Shown in pieces: positions 22,929 to 33,527 of a stretch of DNA of 64,000 nucleotides (positions are counted from its first letter, which is position 1; every line of letters begins with the position of its first letter). This DNA is from Histoplasma ohiense (taxonomy: Eukaryota > Ascomycota > Eurotiomycetes > Onygenales > Ajellomycetaceae), in assembly GCA_017607445.1 (NCBI GenBank), contig JAEVHH010000005.1, positions 501,001 to 565,000 on the forward strand, in the 5' to 3' direction. The notes under the pieces were generated by a model that was not told the DNA's origin, did not search any database, and saw only the letters and a list, made by a program, of their open reading frames with translations. Made by a program: the position numbers and the translations under genes.

Positions 22929-23832
22929 ATGCAACGCAGATCCAGAAGTCCCCAAAACAGCTCTAGAGCAGGCTCGAGACAAGGCCGGCACTACTACTCG
23001 GAACCCGAAGAGACCTCCAGCAGCTTGCTGCCGAGGAGAACTAGAACTGACAGTGCCTCTAGAAGTCCGCCGCCATCATACACATCCACCTCCCGTCTAG
23101 CGCACGCTGATGGCGTTCCGATTTACTATTTCCCGACGGTAGAACCTCTACCGCCCAACCATGGTTTAGAAAACATACCAAGGGGTGAGTTTGTTTTCCC
23201 TATTTTTTCTTTATTTCGTTTTGTCCTCTGGGAAACACAATTCCGAATTACTACGACCATAAGCGAACAAGAGCTGACCATATACAGAAATGATAACGTG
23301 TGGCTCCGAAGAAGCGAATTGCTCCAGAATCCCATATGAGAGGAGAGAAAATACAAATACGGAGCCATTGCATGGTCCGCAAGACAGAGGAGAAGAAGCT
23401 AAGAAGACAAGCAATCATAGCCCAAAGAGAAACAAGACATCACTTTTCCCACGAGAAAACGAATCTTCTAGTTCTTTCTCTTACCATTCACACCGAGCCC
23501 AACGTCAGGAACCGAAGGGAAAAAACTCAACCACCCCGCAACAAAATAAACCCTCTGCTGTTGATTCTGAGCAACCTCACAGTTCCTATCATCAAGAAAG
23601 GGAAGAAATATTAATTTACCCAGGGAAAAGGAATTCATGCCCTACCCATCCTTTTCTTTCTCCTCGCCTCCCTCAGGAAAGAGAGGAAATATTAATTTAC
23701 CCAGGCAAAAAAAATTCAGGCGTTACTCATCCTTCTCTTTCTCCTCGCCTCCCTCAGGAAAGAGAGGAAGTTTTAATTTATCCAGGGAGGAAAGACTTTT
23801 CCAATAGTCCCTCTGGTCGCGAGGAATTATGA
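22929..23832 (+). CDS. Uncharacterised disordered protein with 27-residue tandem repeats
   Basis: No family is recognised. Exons 22929-23184 and 23288-23832 join across a 103 nt intron (GTGAGT...ACAG) and give 266 aa. The N-terminal part is rich in Ser, Arg and Pro. The middle is Asn/Ser/Lys-rich and looks disordered. The C-terminal third holds two full copies and one partial copy of a 27-residue unit beginning EREE[IV]LIYPG and ending in HP.LSPRLPQ (23596-23676, 23677-23757, then about 23758-23817). The copies are also close at the DNA level, which suggests recent duplication. There is no signal peptide or membrane segment. A CT-rich promoter-like tract lies just upstream. The stop at 23830-23832 is followed after 1 nt by another coding-looking frame, so this end may be wrong. 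Confidence 0.5.
23596..23817 (+). repeat. Coding tandem repeat, 81 nt unit
   Basis: Two complete 81 nt units (23596-23676, 23677-23757) and a diverging third copy. The units differ at few positions, and TTAATTTA[CT]CCAGG recurs in each. Confidence 0.85.
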
Positions 23833-23833
23833 T

Positions 23834-24141
23834 ATGGCCTCCGTTGCTAGTAATATAAACGGGGCCCTCCGACAACAGCGGGAAATGAACACCACTCATT
23901 ATGAAAAGGCAGATGGCTTAAAAAAGCGGTAACTAGCTGGGAAAATAACCTCAACAACGCCATTCTGCAAGGTGTGAGAAATCCATCTGGCATCTTCCCC
24001 AAAACCCTAATGGCTCTTTTCGGGTACAAGATCCTCTCTCGCCGAACTATCTTCTGGACTGAAAAACAACTCCCGGGTAAAAGAAATTATGCACTTACAA
24101 AGCCAGTCTTCATCTTCAGGCTTCTGATTCTCAAGAGCTGA
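23834..24141 (+). pseudogene. Coding-looking segment broken by a frameshift at an A6 run
   Basis: From ATG 23834 one frame reads MASVASNINGALRQQREMN and stops just after a run of six A (23920-23925). A different frame picks up at once and runs to the stop at 24139-24141. Its residues include TSWENNLNNAILQGVRNPSG and TLMALFGYKILSRRTIFW, which look like ordinary protein. A one-base length change in the A run would account for the break. This may be a sequencing error, a real pseudogene, or the C-terminal part of the upstream repeat gene. No family is recognised. The continuity argument is based on composition only. Confidence 0.4.
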
Positions 24142-24866
24142 AAGCTCGGCGGGTGCAGCCTTCGAGTCACATACCGTTTCATTAGTTTCTCCATTTACGT
24201 CAACCTATCACGTATATCTTGTTTCGGTAACCTTGGAGATGTGCTCTCCTTGATGACAATTAACGTTGAATATTTTTTATTACATTTGTTTACAACATAT
24301 CAATTTCCGAATTATATGCTTGATTTGCATTGCGACTCTCGATCTTGTTGCTGCTGTGATCTTAATTCCATCATGTGTGACTATTTTCAATATCTTACTG
24401 GATCCTGAAGAAATTTTCTTGACAGGATATTGAACTCGAAACATTAATATTCGGGAGACGGAATAAATTGCGTTATTTTCCAGTCGTTCTCTTTCTGAAA
24501 TCTTTGGAATTTCATGTTCTCCTTTGACATGTAGGGACTGTTGAAAATAGGGTTGTTATGCTTTCCCACCTACGTATATGATATTGAGTGATGTATGACC
24601 ATTTAGAATATGAAGTTCTTTATGTACAGTACAGTATAATCCTGTTTTGCCTTTCACTTCCAAGCACCAGGGACATACACAAACCGAGAACATAATGAAA
24701 ACTAGAATGAAAAAGGATGAAAGAATGCAAGGGAGATCTCACAATAAGCCGTAGGATCCTATCATACATACCAGGTCAACAGGCAATAAAGAAATAAACT
24801 GTATAATACATAATCACATAGCCAAACAGCCTACACCCAACCCCGCCTTGTAAACATTTCATATCC
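24142..24866. other. Convergent intergenic region
   Basis: About 725 nt of A/T-rich sequence between the frameshifted segment and the secreted-protein gene, which converge. No gene or repeat was recognised. Confidence 0.5.
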
Positions 24867-25998
24867 TTAAATTCTTACATTTCCCTCCGCCCTCGCCGCC
24901 GCCATCCGTAATCGTCGCCGGTAATGATCGCGGAACTTCATTCGGATAATGGTTCCGTAGCCCACAGCACCTAAAAAGACCCCGGCCCACGCACTGGTTA
25001 GTATCAGGCCCGTTGGGAAGATACCTAGAGTGGTGCCTGGCAAGACGAATGCAGTGGCTGCAGCTACGATGCCCGGGAGTCTAGAGTTGGCATCGGGCAT
25101 GGTTATGTTGACAGGGGAGTTGTCTTTGTTTGTGAAGAATCCTGCAACATAGGATAGGGTGTCTGAGGATAATGTGGTCATGACGGATTTCTGGTTTTGC
25201 GGGTTTGAGGCGCCAACGGTTATGTTGGGGATTAGAAGGACGCGGATGTCGTCTCTGGAAACATCAGGTTAGGGAGATTTTCTCTTTCCCTAGAATGTGG
25301 AGGAGGAATTACTCATGAAAGTAAGGGGTTTATCGAACAGGGACGGAGTGACATTGGAAGCAAACATACTTTGTCAGTTTATCAACTTGTAGCTGCGTGG
25401 ATATTTGCCCGAAATTCCGGAATTCCTCTAACAACTTAATCTCGCCCTGGTCATTTCGAGTCTTATCAACAAGTCGACGGGGGTTTGAAATGGTAGCCTG
25501 CGGAATGTTCATTTTCAGTGCGTACTCGGAGAGTGGGATTCCTGCAAACTCTCCCACCGCCTCCGTCAGCTTGTACACTCTGATATCAGCCTCGAATGCG
25601 CCGGTTTTATTGTCGAAATAAGGTATATTGAAGCACGCCGCCATGCCAGATGGGTTCACAACCATCTCCAAATCGTCGAGGGCCTTGAGGCAAGCCTTGT
25701 CTGCAGCTGCGTTGAATTTTTGTTCGTCAAATACAGGTGGAGGAGCCAACCTTGAGGTCCCGGCTGGCGGATTCTGTTCCGTCGCTGACTGTGATGGAGC
25801 ATCCTGCTGAGGTGACGCTGCTCGCTTCTCTACGCCATATCCAGTTCGAAGCAAGCTGAATGCATCGCGAAGGGTGGTTTCACGAAGATTCGTAGACTGA
25901 TGGAAAATTGGCCGCTCCAACATCCGTTTCGCGAGGATTGGCTGGATGGATGCGAGCAGCACGAATGCATAGAATGGTACTGATGCTATTCGCATCAT
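24867..25998 (-). CDS. Secreted or membrane-anchored protein of unknown function
   Basis: Exons on the minus strand, 25998-25370 and 25254-24867, join across a 115 nt GT/AG intron and give 338 aa. The N-terminus MMRIASVPFYAFVLLASIQP is a clear signal peptide, probably cut near ILA. A Pro/Gln/Ser-rich segment follows. A globular region from about residue 85 to 260 has paired Cys in ACLKALDDLE and MAACFNIPYFD. It also contains FEADIRVYKLTE and DDIRVLLIPNITVG. Near the C-terminus are one or two hydrophobic segments (about residues 275-315) and a basic tail KFRDHYRRRLRM. This fits a protein with a large lumenal or extracellular domain and a short cytosolic tail. I believe similar proteins occur across Eurotiomycetes but know no function. 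Confidence 0.75.
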
Positions 25999-28608
25999 GA
26001 AAGGCCTATTGTATATGCAGTAGAACAGGACAGGTCATATGTTGAGGTAGTAAATGTGGTGAAAGCAACCGAAATATCGAAATCGTCACAGACGGACACA
26101 GTCCAGCAATGATTGCAGCCGCTGGCCAGCAGGGTGAAGAGATATCAACAACAGCGACTAGCTGCAGCGCAAAACCATATGTATAGCAGATTGATGCTTC
26201 TGCCTTAGAACATTTATTTGGTGATTATCACCACCGACAGAATAGGAAAAGGAAAGACGAATCCAAATGTATGCAAACCTAAGCAAACGGATAATTAATG
26301 TTTGGAGGGAACTAGGAAGGAGAAAAAAACAAAGGGGAAAGAAGATCCAAAATCATGGATACTCTTGGGGCCAGGACGAAACACAACGGCTTCATCTTGT
26401 TTTGCCTTGGGGAAAACCTGAACCAGACGGTTTTAAATCAAATATCATGGTGCATGGAATGTATGATAGAATAGGCACTAGCATGACTCTCAACAATCTC
26501 GTTCCCCAACTGAGCAATGAGAACACGAAGAAAGCGGACAAGGCATCGCGTGCTGCAGTTGATGTCGCACTACACTGGATCTCCGTAAAAACTCACGTAT
26601 TCTGCGCGGCGGCACATTTTTTGGAAGGCTAGAGACTGTCCAATGAAGCTCGGTTTACCTTCTGAGTGAAGAACTGATATTAATTTCATGGCCAATCACC
26701 AGAGGCACTGTCGTATCGATCCAATCGACAAGATCGGTCATTTGGGCTGGGAATCCTAGACCAATAACTAATCCTGGAACGCTTTGGTCTCCTGTAAGCT
26801 AAGAGATCAAACCTTTGACGTTGCAGATTTGGCCAGCCTCATCCCGGGCATATCGGATGGCAGAAGTCGGCACTAGCTCAAGCGCTCATGAGTTCATTTG
26901 TGGGCCCAGCAGAGATAATCCCGTGTCAATCGCGCACATACCATCAAAACGACACGCCTTCCACCAAGAGCAACCAGTAGAAGAATAAGATGTCCGTCCA
27001 TACAAGAGAAGACACATCGCACTTTGACTTTCTCTCGTTGACTGAAGTTTTTCTCTTTTGCTGCTCAGCCAAAGTGCTATTTTAGTTGGCCCTATGGTTG
27101 TGGGGTCCGGCGCTTATGCTGGCGCCAAGTTGCAAAGGAGCCAGAGTTTGATAACAACTCAACACCAAAAAGAACTCGCGCATGTGCTACCGTGTAGAGC
27201 GGATATGCGAACACGAGACAGGCCACCCTTGCGGTATTCTGCAAGGTGTGCAGTCTGCCCTTGTGTGTAGCGCGATCTTCTACCAACCGATCGGGTGCTC
27301 CAACCATGCTGCAGCCAGCAACCCATTGGGACTTGATTTTTACTTCCAGTATTTGACTTGATCAGCGCATTTCATTTGGGCTTGTTCTCTTCCCAAAAAA
27401 ATTAAAAAAAAATAAAAAAAAAATTTGTCTTGATCCATAATTAACGTGAAGGGGAGATTGTGTAGCAGAGAAAGCAATTGTTACATTGATGTTTGAGCTT
27501 CGTCTCGTGAAGCTATGTATGCATCCCTGGGAAGTCCCGGTTGACTGGCCTCGCTTGGCGATGCGTTTGGATTTTCATGTCTGCAAAAAGGAATTTGTGA
27601 ATTTGTGAATTTGCCCGGCGAAACAGGAACATTTATAATCATCATTATCATCGTTTTAGCGCTGTGGAATTCTCTAATCCCCGAATGTAAGTTGCTGGCG
27701 TGTAACTGTTTTTTGAATAGCTGCAGAAGTAATTTACGGAACCGGTACCTGATGCCGAACGAGAATATTGGTGTTAGCAAAGAGGTATATCAGCCAGCTG
27801 TACGGAGTAAAGGAATTCAAAACACAATTTATAGCATTGGTTCTATCATGATGTAACCTCTGCAAATTTGTAGAAACCTGGAATGAATCCGGATATCGAA
27901 CAACGCCCACGTGATATCGCAACCCCTCCAGTAATCCAAGATGTCAAGCCAGAATAAACCGACAGGCACGGAACATTGCCCCATGGAAGGACGTCAGGCA
28001 CTGACTGTAGGTTGGAAAAGACACCATAACGAGCGGGGAAGCGGCAAGGAGTGCCTGCCACGGGAAGGAAAGCATTGTCGACATCGCTCCTGCTCGGCCA
28101 ATAGCTCCCCCGATGGCATGTCTGTATATACAACATCTCTCCCCGCTCGTCTCCTTTCTCCTCATTTTCTTGACTCTGCAGCGATATTTTTATTTATATA
28201 CGCTGAATATTTGCTTCTGTCAGTCACTCGTTTAATGTTTAAGTTATTTTTTCTTGATTGCGGGATCTAAGGCCCCTCATTGCCCCTTTTCTTGTTAGCC
28301 AAAGCAGCATGTTCACTGCCATTCCTTTGGTCTTTCCAAATTTTTCATGTCTCGCTTTAATGACATAGTTTCTTGAATTTTGAACGGTTCTTCGCCCATA
28401 ATCCATTTTATCCTGCTATTCCAATACGATATGTTTTGCGCTGGACTATGCCGTATCTCTTTGGTTAAATTTGTCGTCCTGCGGATTGCAAAGTGAGAGC
28501 CTCAATAAGTACACAAGCAGTAAGTCACAATCGCCATCTGGATTATATATCAAACGCTCACTTTATCGCAGTAGATCTAAAGCACTACCGTATTTTATAC
28601 GACTCGCC
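25999..28608. other. Gene-poor intergenic region
   Basis: About 2.6 kb. Open frames here (for example 26267-26632, 27605-27856, 27941-28270) are short, lack family resemblance and are judged doubtful. An A-rich stretch lies at about 27398-27423, and one TACGGAGTA copy is at 27801-27809. Confidence 0.5.
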
Positions 28609-29052
28609 ATGGAACTACTTTTCGTAGCTAATACTCTCGGCCGGGCGTGTTGCTCCTGTTTTCGTTCTTCTCCGAAGAAGCGCGCGCGATATACGTCGTG
28701 GCCGGGAAGTGAGGACCACGAACTCCAGAGACAAGGAGGCCAGGATCAAGGATTTCGAGGCCAGGGTGCCCACTTGTCTGCAGAGGAACGCTCGGGCCAG
28801 GGACATCATTTTCGACAAGCGAAAATGAAAATGGAGCCACGATACCAAATGTCAGCCGCAGAACGTGCTAAAATTGGACTAGCTTTGAATCATCAGAAGC
28901 ATGATATTCCTCAGCAAGCCGACCCAGCTCCAGCTCAATTTCCAATGCCAACCGAGAAGGGAAACAAGGGGAGCGGCCAGGTCAGAGGGGTTCCTGCCGT
29001 GACCAACAGCCATCCACGTCTGCCGCTACCAGAGAGCCAGGCACTAAAGTAG
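28609..29052 (+). CDS. Doubtful ORF with competing reading frames
   Basis: From the ATG at 28609 a 147-codon frame begins MELLFVANTLGRACCSCF and contains MSAAERAKIGLALNHQKHD in its second half. For about 28712-28825 a different + frame, reading RTTNSRDKEARIKDFEARV, has strong G/C preference at third positions and looks more like coding sequence, but it ends at a TGA. This could be a decayed or frameshifted gene, or a gene with an unrecognised intron. No family is recognised. Confidence 0.25.
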   Translation: MELLFVANTLGRACCSCFRSSPKKRARYTSWPGSEDHELQRQGGQDQGFRGQGAHLSAEERSGQGHHFRQAKMKMEPRYQMSAAERAKIGLALNHQKHDIPQQADPAPAQFPMPTEKGNKGSGQVRGVPAVTNSHPRLPLPESQALK

Positions 29053-30158
29053 AACAAACAAATGCATCTCGAGACGCTCAATCAGCAGATGCCCTTGTGC
29101 TTAAGTCTTAGCGCCCATGAACAGGTTCAGTAAATCTCAATTGTCCGAAAATGAGGCCAAGAGAGAATGACCGCGGAATTCAATGCCGTTAATGCGAAGT
29201 AGTCACGTATGTCCTTACTCGAATAATCGCATTAATCAGGCAAAAGAACTCAATGACACCTCAAACTAGGAGCGCATGCTTGGTATGTATGTCCGCCCTA
29301 CCCTCCATTCTCAAAATGAAAATAAAACAAAATGCACCTGGAATGCACTAGGACCAGGAGAAATATGGCTGGGTTATTGAATGAAGAAAATCGTTGATTC
29401 AAGTCCGTTGAAGTAGCTACCTACTTTGCTGCCAATTTACCAGCCTGGTATTTTGTTTCCTAGGCTAACATCTCACATTACAGGCTAGTTCAAGAACAAG
29501 AGACATTGGTGGAAATGTATAAGTATGGAATCCAGGCGAACAACCTTAGGTCAACTTGGAATGTTTTCGCAAGACGGCAAATTGCATGATTAAAGAGTGA
29601 TAGGGATAGGTGGTAGGTTGAAGATATAATGAGCCAGACCTATCTCTCCTTGTTCATGATGTTAATGCTTCGTTTTCTGTTATATGTCACCGATGTGTTC
29701 TATTGGGTGTACTCACAGTCAGTGTTGTTGATTGTTTTCGCAAGTTTTCGCTTTGCGTCAGTATGCAGTTTAGTTAATGGAATTAGAGAGTACTACTGCC
29801 CGGGAATTTGAACGATCTCCCAGACTCAATTAGCAACGTCGAAGTCAGAAGTTTTAGGACCAATTGTTGTCAGCAGGGTTGGTGTTGTGATCGCTACCAG
29901 AGGCGAGGTTGTGCTAACAAGTCATCAACTTGTACACTAAAGAGCCAGTTGATGTTTGAGCTACCGGTGTTGAGATATCAAAATCTGGTTGGGGGTCAGT
30001 TCCCAGCGGTCACTAGATTTCACCACACCAGACTGGAAACCATTGATCCTCAAGGCTTGGTACGGTCCTAGCCGTTTAGCAAGGATCCTCAAAAGTGTGA
30101 CTATCGTAATATGAGGCCAAACATACGATTCGAGATATCTGATTATATTTGATGATGT
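29053..30158. other. Intergenic region, nothing recognised
   Basis: About 1.1 kb without a supportable gene. Small open frames at 29629-29811 and 29808-30071 have no family resemblance. Confidence 0.5.
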
Positions 30159-30421
30159 TTATTCTTTCGCCAAACAGTCATAAAGAGTATCAATAAAGCA
30201 CACATACAGGTTGGACGAGAAGAAGTCACGGGCATTGCATCGTAAAAAGCTAGCCTGGTCATGATTGCCGCAACCATCATCCAACTCCAATCGAATCTGT
30301 TGGCTCTCTTCGAAAACTTGGCGGCCATACTGGGCAGGGATTAGGAGCTCCAAATAGCGGATCCCATGCGGCTCGAGCCAGCTGGTGGAGAGCGCATGGG
30401 TGTCCACTTGAATAAGGTCCA
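30159..30421 (-). CDS. Possible terminal exon of an unrecognised gene
   Basis: An open frame of about 87 codons runs to the stop at the low-coordinate end, preceded by a good acceptor (TTATTCTAG) on the minus strand. It includes STSWLEPHGIRYLELLIPAQ and ARDFFSSNLYVCFIDTLYD. It does not continue the MFS-like fragments just upstream in any obvious way. No family is recognised. Confidence 0.25.
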
Positions 30422-30439
30422 CTAGAATAAGATATCAGC

Positions 30440-30690
30440 AACTGCTAGATATTCCAATTTATGGCGATGGTCGTTTAAATTTCCAAGAAGAATGTTGCTG
30501 GGGTCTGTAGCAGGAATTAGGGCGGTTCTCGATATCGCTGAATCATACCTGACGTAGGAGATCACTTACCACAAAGCACGTAGGGGACGAAAAAGATGAC
30601 CAGTGCAATATTAAACCGAGCTTCAGACATTTCAGGCCCTTTACTGAAAATTCCACCTGGTAACTTGGTCCTAAGCAGACACGTTTGCAG
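30440..30690 (-). pseudogene. Relic of an MFS transporter (allantoate/nicotinate permease type)
   Basis: On the minus strand, about 30665-30570 reads SEARFNIALVIFFVPYVLC. This matches the early transmembrane part of DAL5/TNA1-type major facilitator permeases, typically YNIALVIFFIPYVLFEIPSN. A good donor (GTAAGTG) follows. After an acceptor (CTACAG) near 30511 the sequence resumes with PSNILLGN, again as in the family, then runs into unrelated residues and a stop. No other transporter segments were found nearby, so this is a decayed fragment. Exact ends are approximate. Confidence 0.5.
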
Positions 30691-30709
30691 GCTATATAAG
30701 GGCATTACC

Positions 30710-33527
30710 TCAAGGAATAGGCACACCTGCAGGGACAAGAGAAAGCCATGCGTGAGTTATCATTCGACCTCGAGAATAATGACCAAAAAGATTGAACTCT
30801 CTGGAGTTTCCCCTGTTTAGAGCATATACTCCGTACTTGGAGGTAAATGGCCGAGAATTCTGGCCATCATCTTTCCCTTCAAGCACTTCCTCCGAGGTAG
30901 AAGATGCGAAGTTGAGAAATTCCTCGGGGCCGTTGCAAAGAATGGCGAACGGATGGTTTTCGAACTGTTGGTTCTGGATTTGATGATATATGCCATCATT
31001 TCCAAGACAACCCAACCACGTCGACAGGTCCTACAGGATCAACACTCCAAACGCTTCCATCGACACGATGGCAAAACATGAGTTAGGCATCGTGGGATTC
31101 GACGTTAAAAACGGGCTGCAAAGGTCAGTATACAGGGGACATTCAGCGAAGCCCTGAGAGCTTCGCTTAGGGCAGTGATAACCCGGCGCAACGCCGCAAG
31201 GTAACAAACAATGCCTTAGTATTAAGGTTCCGTTGGTTTTTGCTGTGCCTATATCGGACAAACCACCGGAGGATGAAGGCAACTTTGGAAGTATTCGAAA
31301 AAAATTTCCAAGTCGACTTCTAAACAGATTTTGATGCTACAAAGATCATGTCACCGTCGTTCCAGAGGCATAATAATCAGAATAGCCTCTGGTAATGCAT
31401 CGATGTCCAGCCAGACACTTCTTGGTGTGGAGGGAATCCGACCATGATTCATGGATGCAAGATCTCCAAGCCCCAGCTCGGGTGGTTGTTGTTCTGGGTG
31501 TGGCTTGGGGCTAACTAAAACGTGGTCCCGTGAATCCCAAATTTGCACCACATTTTTGGCCCACCCACCATCACCACCATCACCACCACCACAAATTCGC
31601 TAATTCTCAGGATCAGTGATAGTTCCCTGGCACGGCGGTCACCAACAGAAAAAGCCGGCGAGGTGACTTTTCCAGCCCCAGAGCAAGACCTGCTTGTGCT
31701 GCGGGGGTTGTCAATGGCGGTGCTGCGTTCTCGATTTGAGACACATATCCAAATTCCCGGCTCGGTAACCTTCCTGAACATCCATCTACTCGATCAAAGA
31801 CTATGTCTTGGAAATTACGAAATAAGGTGTTGAGGGTGTAGCCATTGCAAAGATCTCTTTCCATATCTGATACCTTGTTGGCCAATGTAGGTCCTTCATG
31901 GGTCTTGCCAACAGCTCATTCGGGAAGCTCAAGATTGACATGGCAAATCAAAGCATCTTCACGGCCCGTTTGATTGTCTATGAACCGTCCATGATCTCAT
32001 ACTTCGAATATGGAGTACGTATTCACGCTATTTATAAGTCGCGACCCTTCCCGTCGACTTTAGATCATGCCGTGATTACTGGCAAGTCACCCAATAGCAT
32101 CTCGAGAGGGCCCCTTGATTCTCGGAGGCAATGCGAGTTCGGCCTTATGATGAGATCATGCTTCCTCCATATTTGAAGCTATGAAGCTATTCTATTGTTC
32201 TGCCCTTCTACTTTTTCCAGCTGTAATTGTGCAGCTGGAGATAGCCGCTCTCCCACAGGACCTACCTCTTTAGCAGGGGTGGGTATTTCGATGTTTATGA
32301 AGCAAGAGCATCCATAACACGGGCTTACATTCTACAATTGGTGGTACTAGCTTCATACATGTCCTGCAGTCCATGCGTTTTCTTTCTCATTCGGAAGAGA
32401 GCTCCTTCGAGTTTGTTGTTGAGCTATTCCGATTGTCCTAACTCGCCCTACCTGCCCGCAGGAGATCTAAACTTCCGTCACATAAATTACGATACTATTA
32501 TTGCTTTCGGGTTTTCATTTAAGCGAGTTGGATTACTGATTCAGATAATGGGCTCCCGATTCATGGCAACCCGATTTGTGTTTAACTTTTCATGCGAAAG
32601 AAACTTGTACATGTACCACCATGGTCCTTTCAAGCGGGGCCGGCTACCTATAGTCACATATCGAATGACAAGACTCAAGAAACTGCAGTATGTCGTATTT
32701 CCTTGACCAGCTCATTTCGCCGTCAGGATTCATCCTGCTGCTAATTTGATTTTAAATCATGGTCTGGAATCCACCCAATAACCCGGGATGCACGTTCCGG
32801 TTCCTTGCCATGGATTTTCGAGTTCCGGTTGCCTATAGCGTCCTTTACACCCCCTCAAGGAACACATGAATAATATGATCCTTTAATCGACATTTAGTTC
32901 ATGGTATTCTTGACATCTGCATGACTTTTTAGCGGCAGTCCAACATGGTTCGCTGTCGTCCTCGTATAGCCATCAAGAAAAGGCCTCACATGTCCTGCTA
33001 TGGATTGTTGATGATGTCTCAATGACTTCCTATCGCTTTAAATGGTTCCAGTGGCTCGTGTATTTTGCTTCAGCTGGAATTCCCTCTTTCTAATATCCAA
33101 TTGGTTTCAATTCTAAGGAGGCTTTTTTGTGCAATTTGATCATTTCGTTTTCTCTGCCGTCGTCGATCGCGTGCATCCTGTACCACTCCGCTGATACGTT
33201 TGATACAGGTGCTATCCCCACGTCTCTCCTTTCTCCTATACATGCGATGTCAATCTCTTTGGCTAACTAATTATTTCCGTCAGCCAAATTCTCGTTTAGA
33301 AAACCATATAAAACTTCATTATCGACGCACCTACCTCCTATGCTAAAAATTGATTTTCCTTTCAAAGTCCATGATAATCCTTCTTGCGTCTCCCATTCAG
33401 TAAACCTTACATATTTGTCCTATTATACTTGAAGAGCCATTTTTCTGTTTAACAGTATCTCATTCTGGATTTCCTTGTTGAAACAAATCTTTGTTACCCT
33501 TGCCTACTGTTATTATTACACCAAGCT
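30710..33527. other. Gene-poor region upstream of the laccase gene
   Basis: About 2.8 kb. A minus-strand open frame of about 100 codons at 30710-31015, starting at TTG, has protein-like composition but no family. Other frames (31351-31551, 31613-31885, 31898-32176, 32338-32706) are unsupported. A CAC/CAT-rich stretch lies at 31561-31592 and a TACTCCGTA copy at 30827-30835. The last few hundred bases should contain the laccase promoter. Confidence 0.4.

Noticed and set aside
22435..23100. 221-codon open frame on the + strand
   Set aside because: It overlaps the spliced repeat-protein gene in another frame, is rich in residues from CT-tract translation, and has no family resemblance.
24000..24200. 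Extra exon reading ASLHLQASDSQELKARRVQ after the frameshifted segment
   Set aside because: It would need an intron of about 26 nt, shorter than fungal introns allow.
30159..31015. One gene joining the 30.7-31.0 kb frame, the MFS-like pieces and the 30.2-30.4 kb frame
   Set aside because: The pieces do not resemble one family, and no set of junctions gave a continuous, sensible protein.
31561..31592. CAC/CAT-rich stretch as a coding His repeat
   Set aside because: It lies in a region without a supportable gene; treated as simple sequence.
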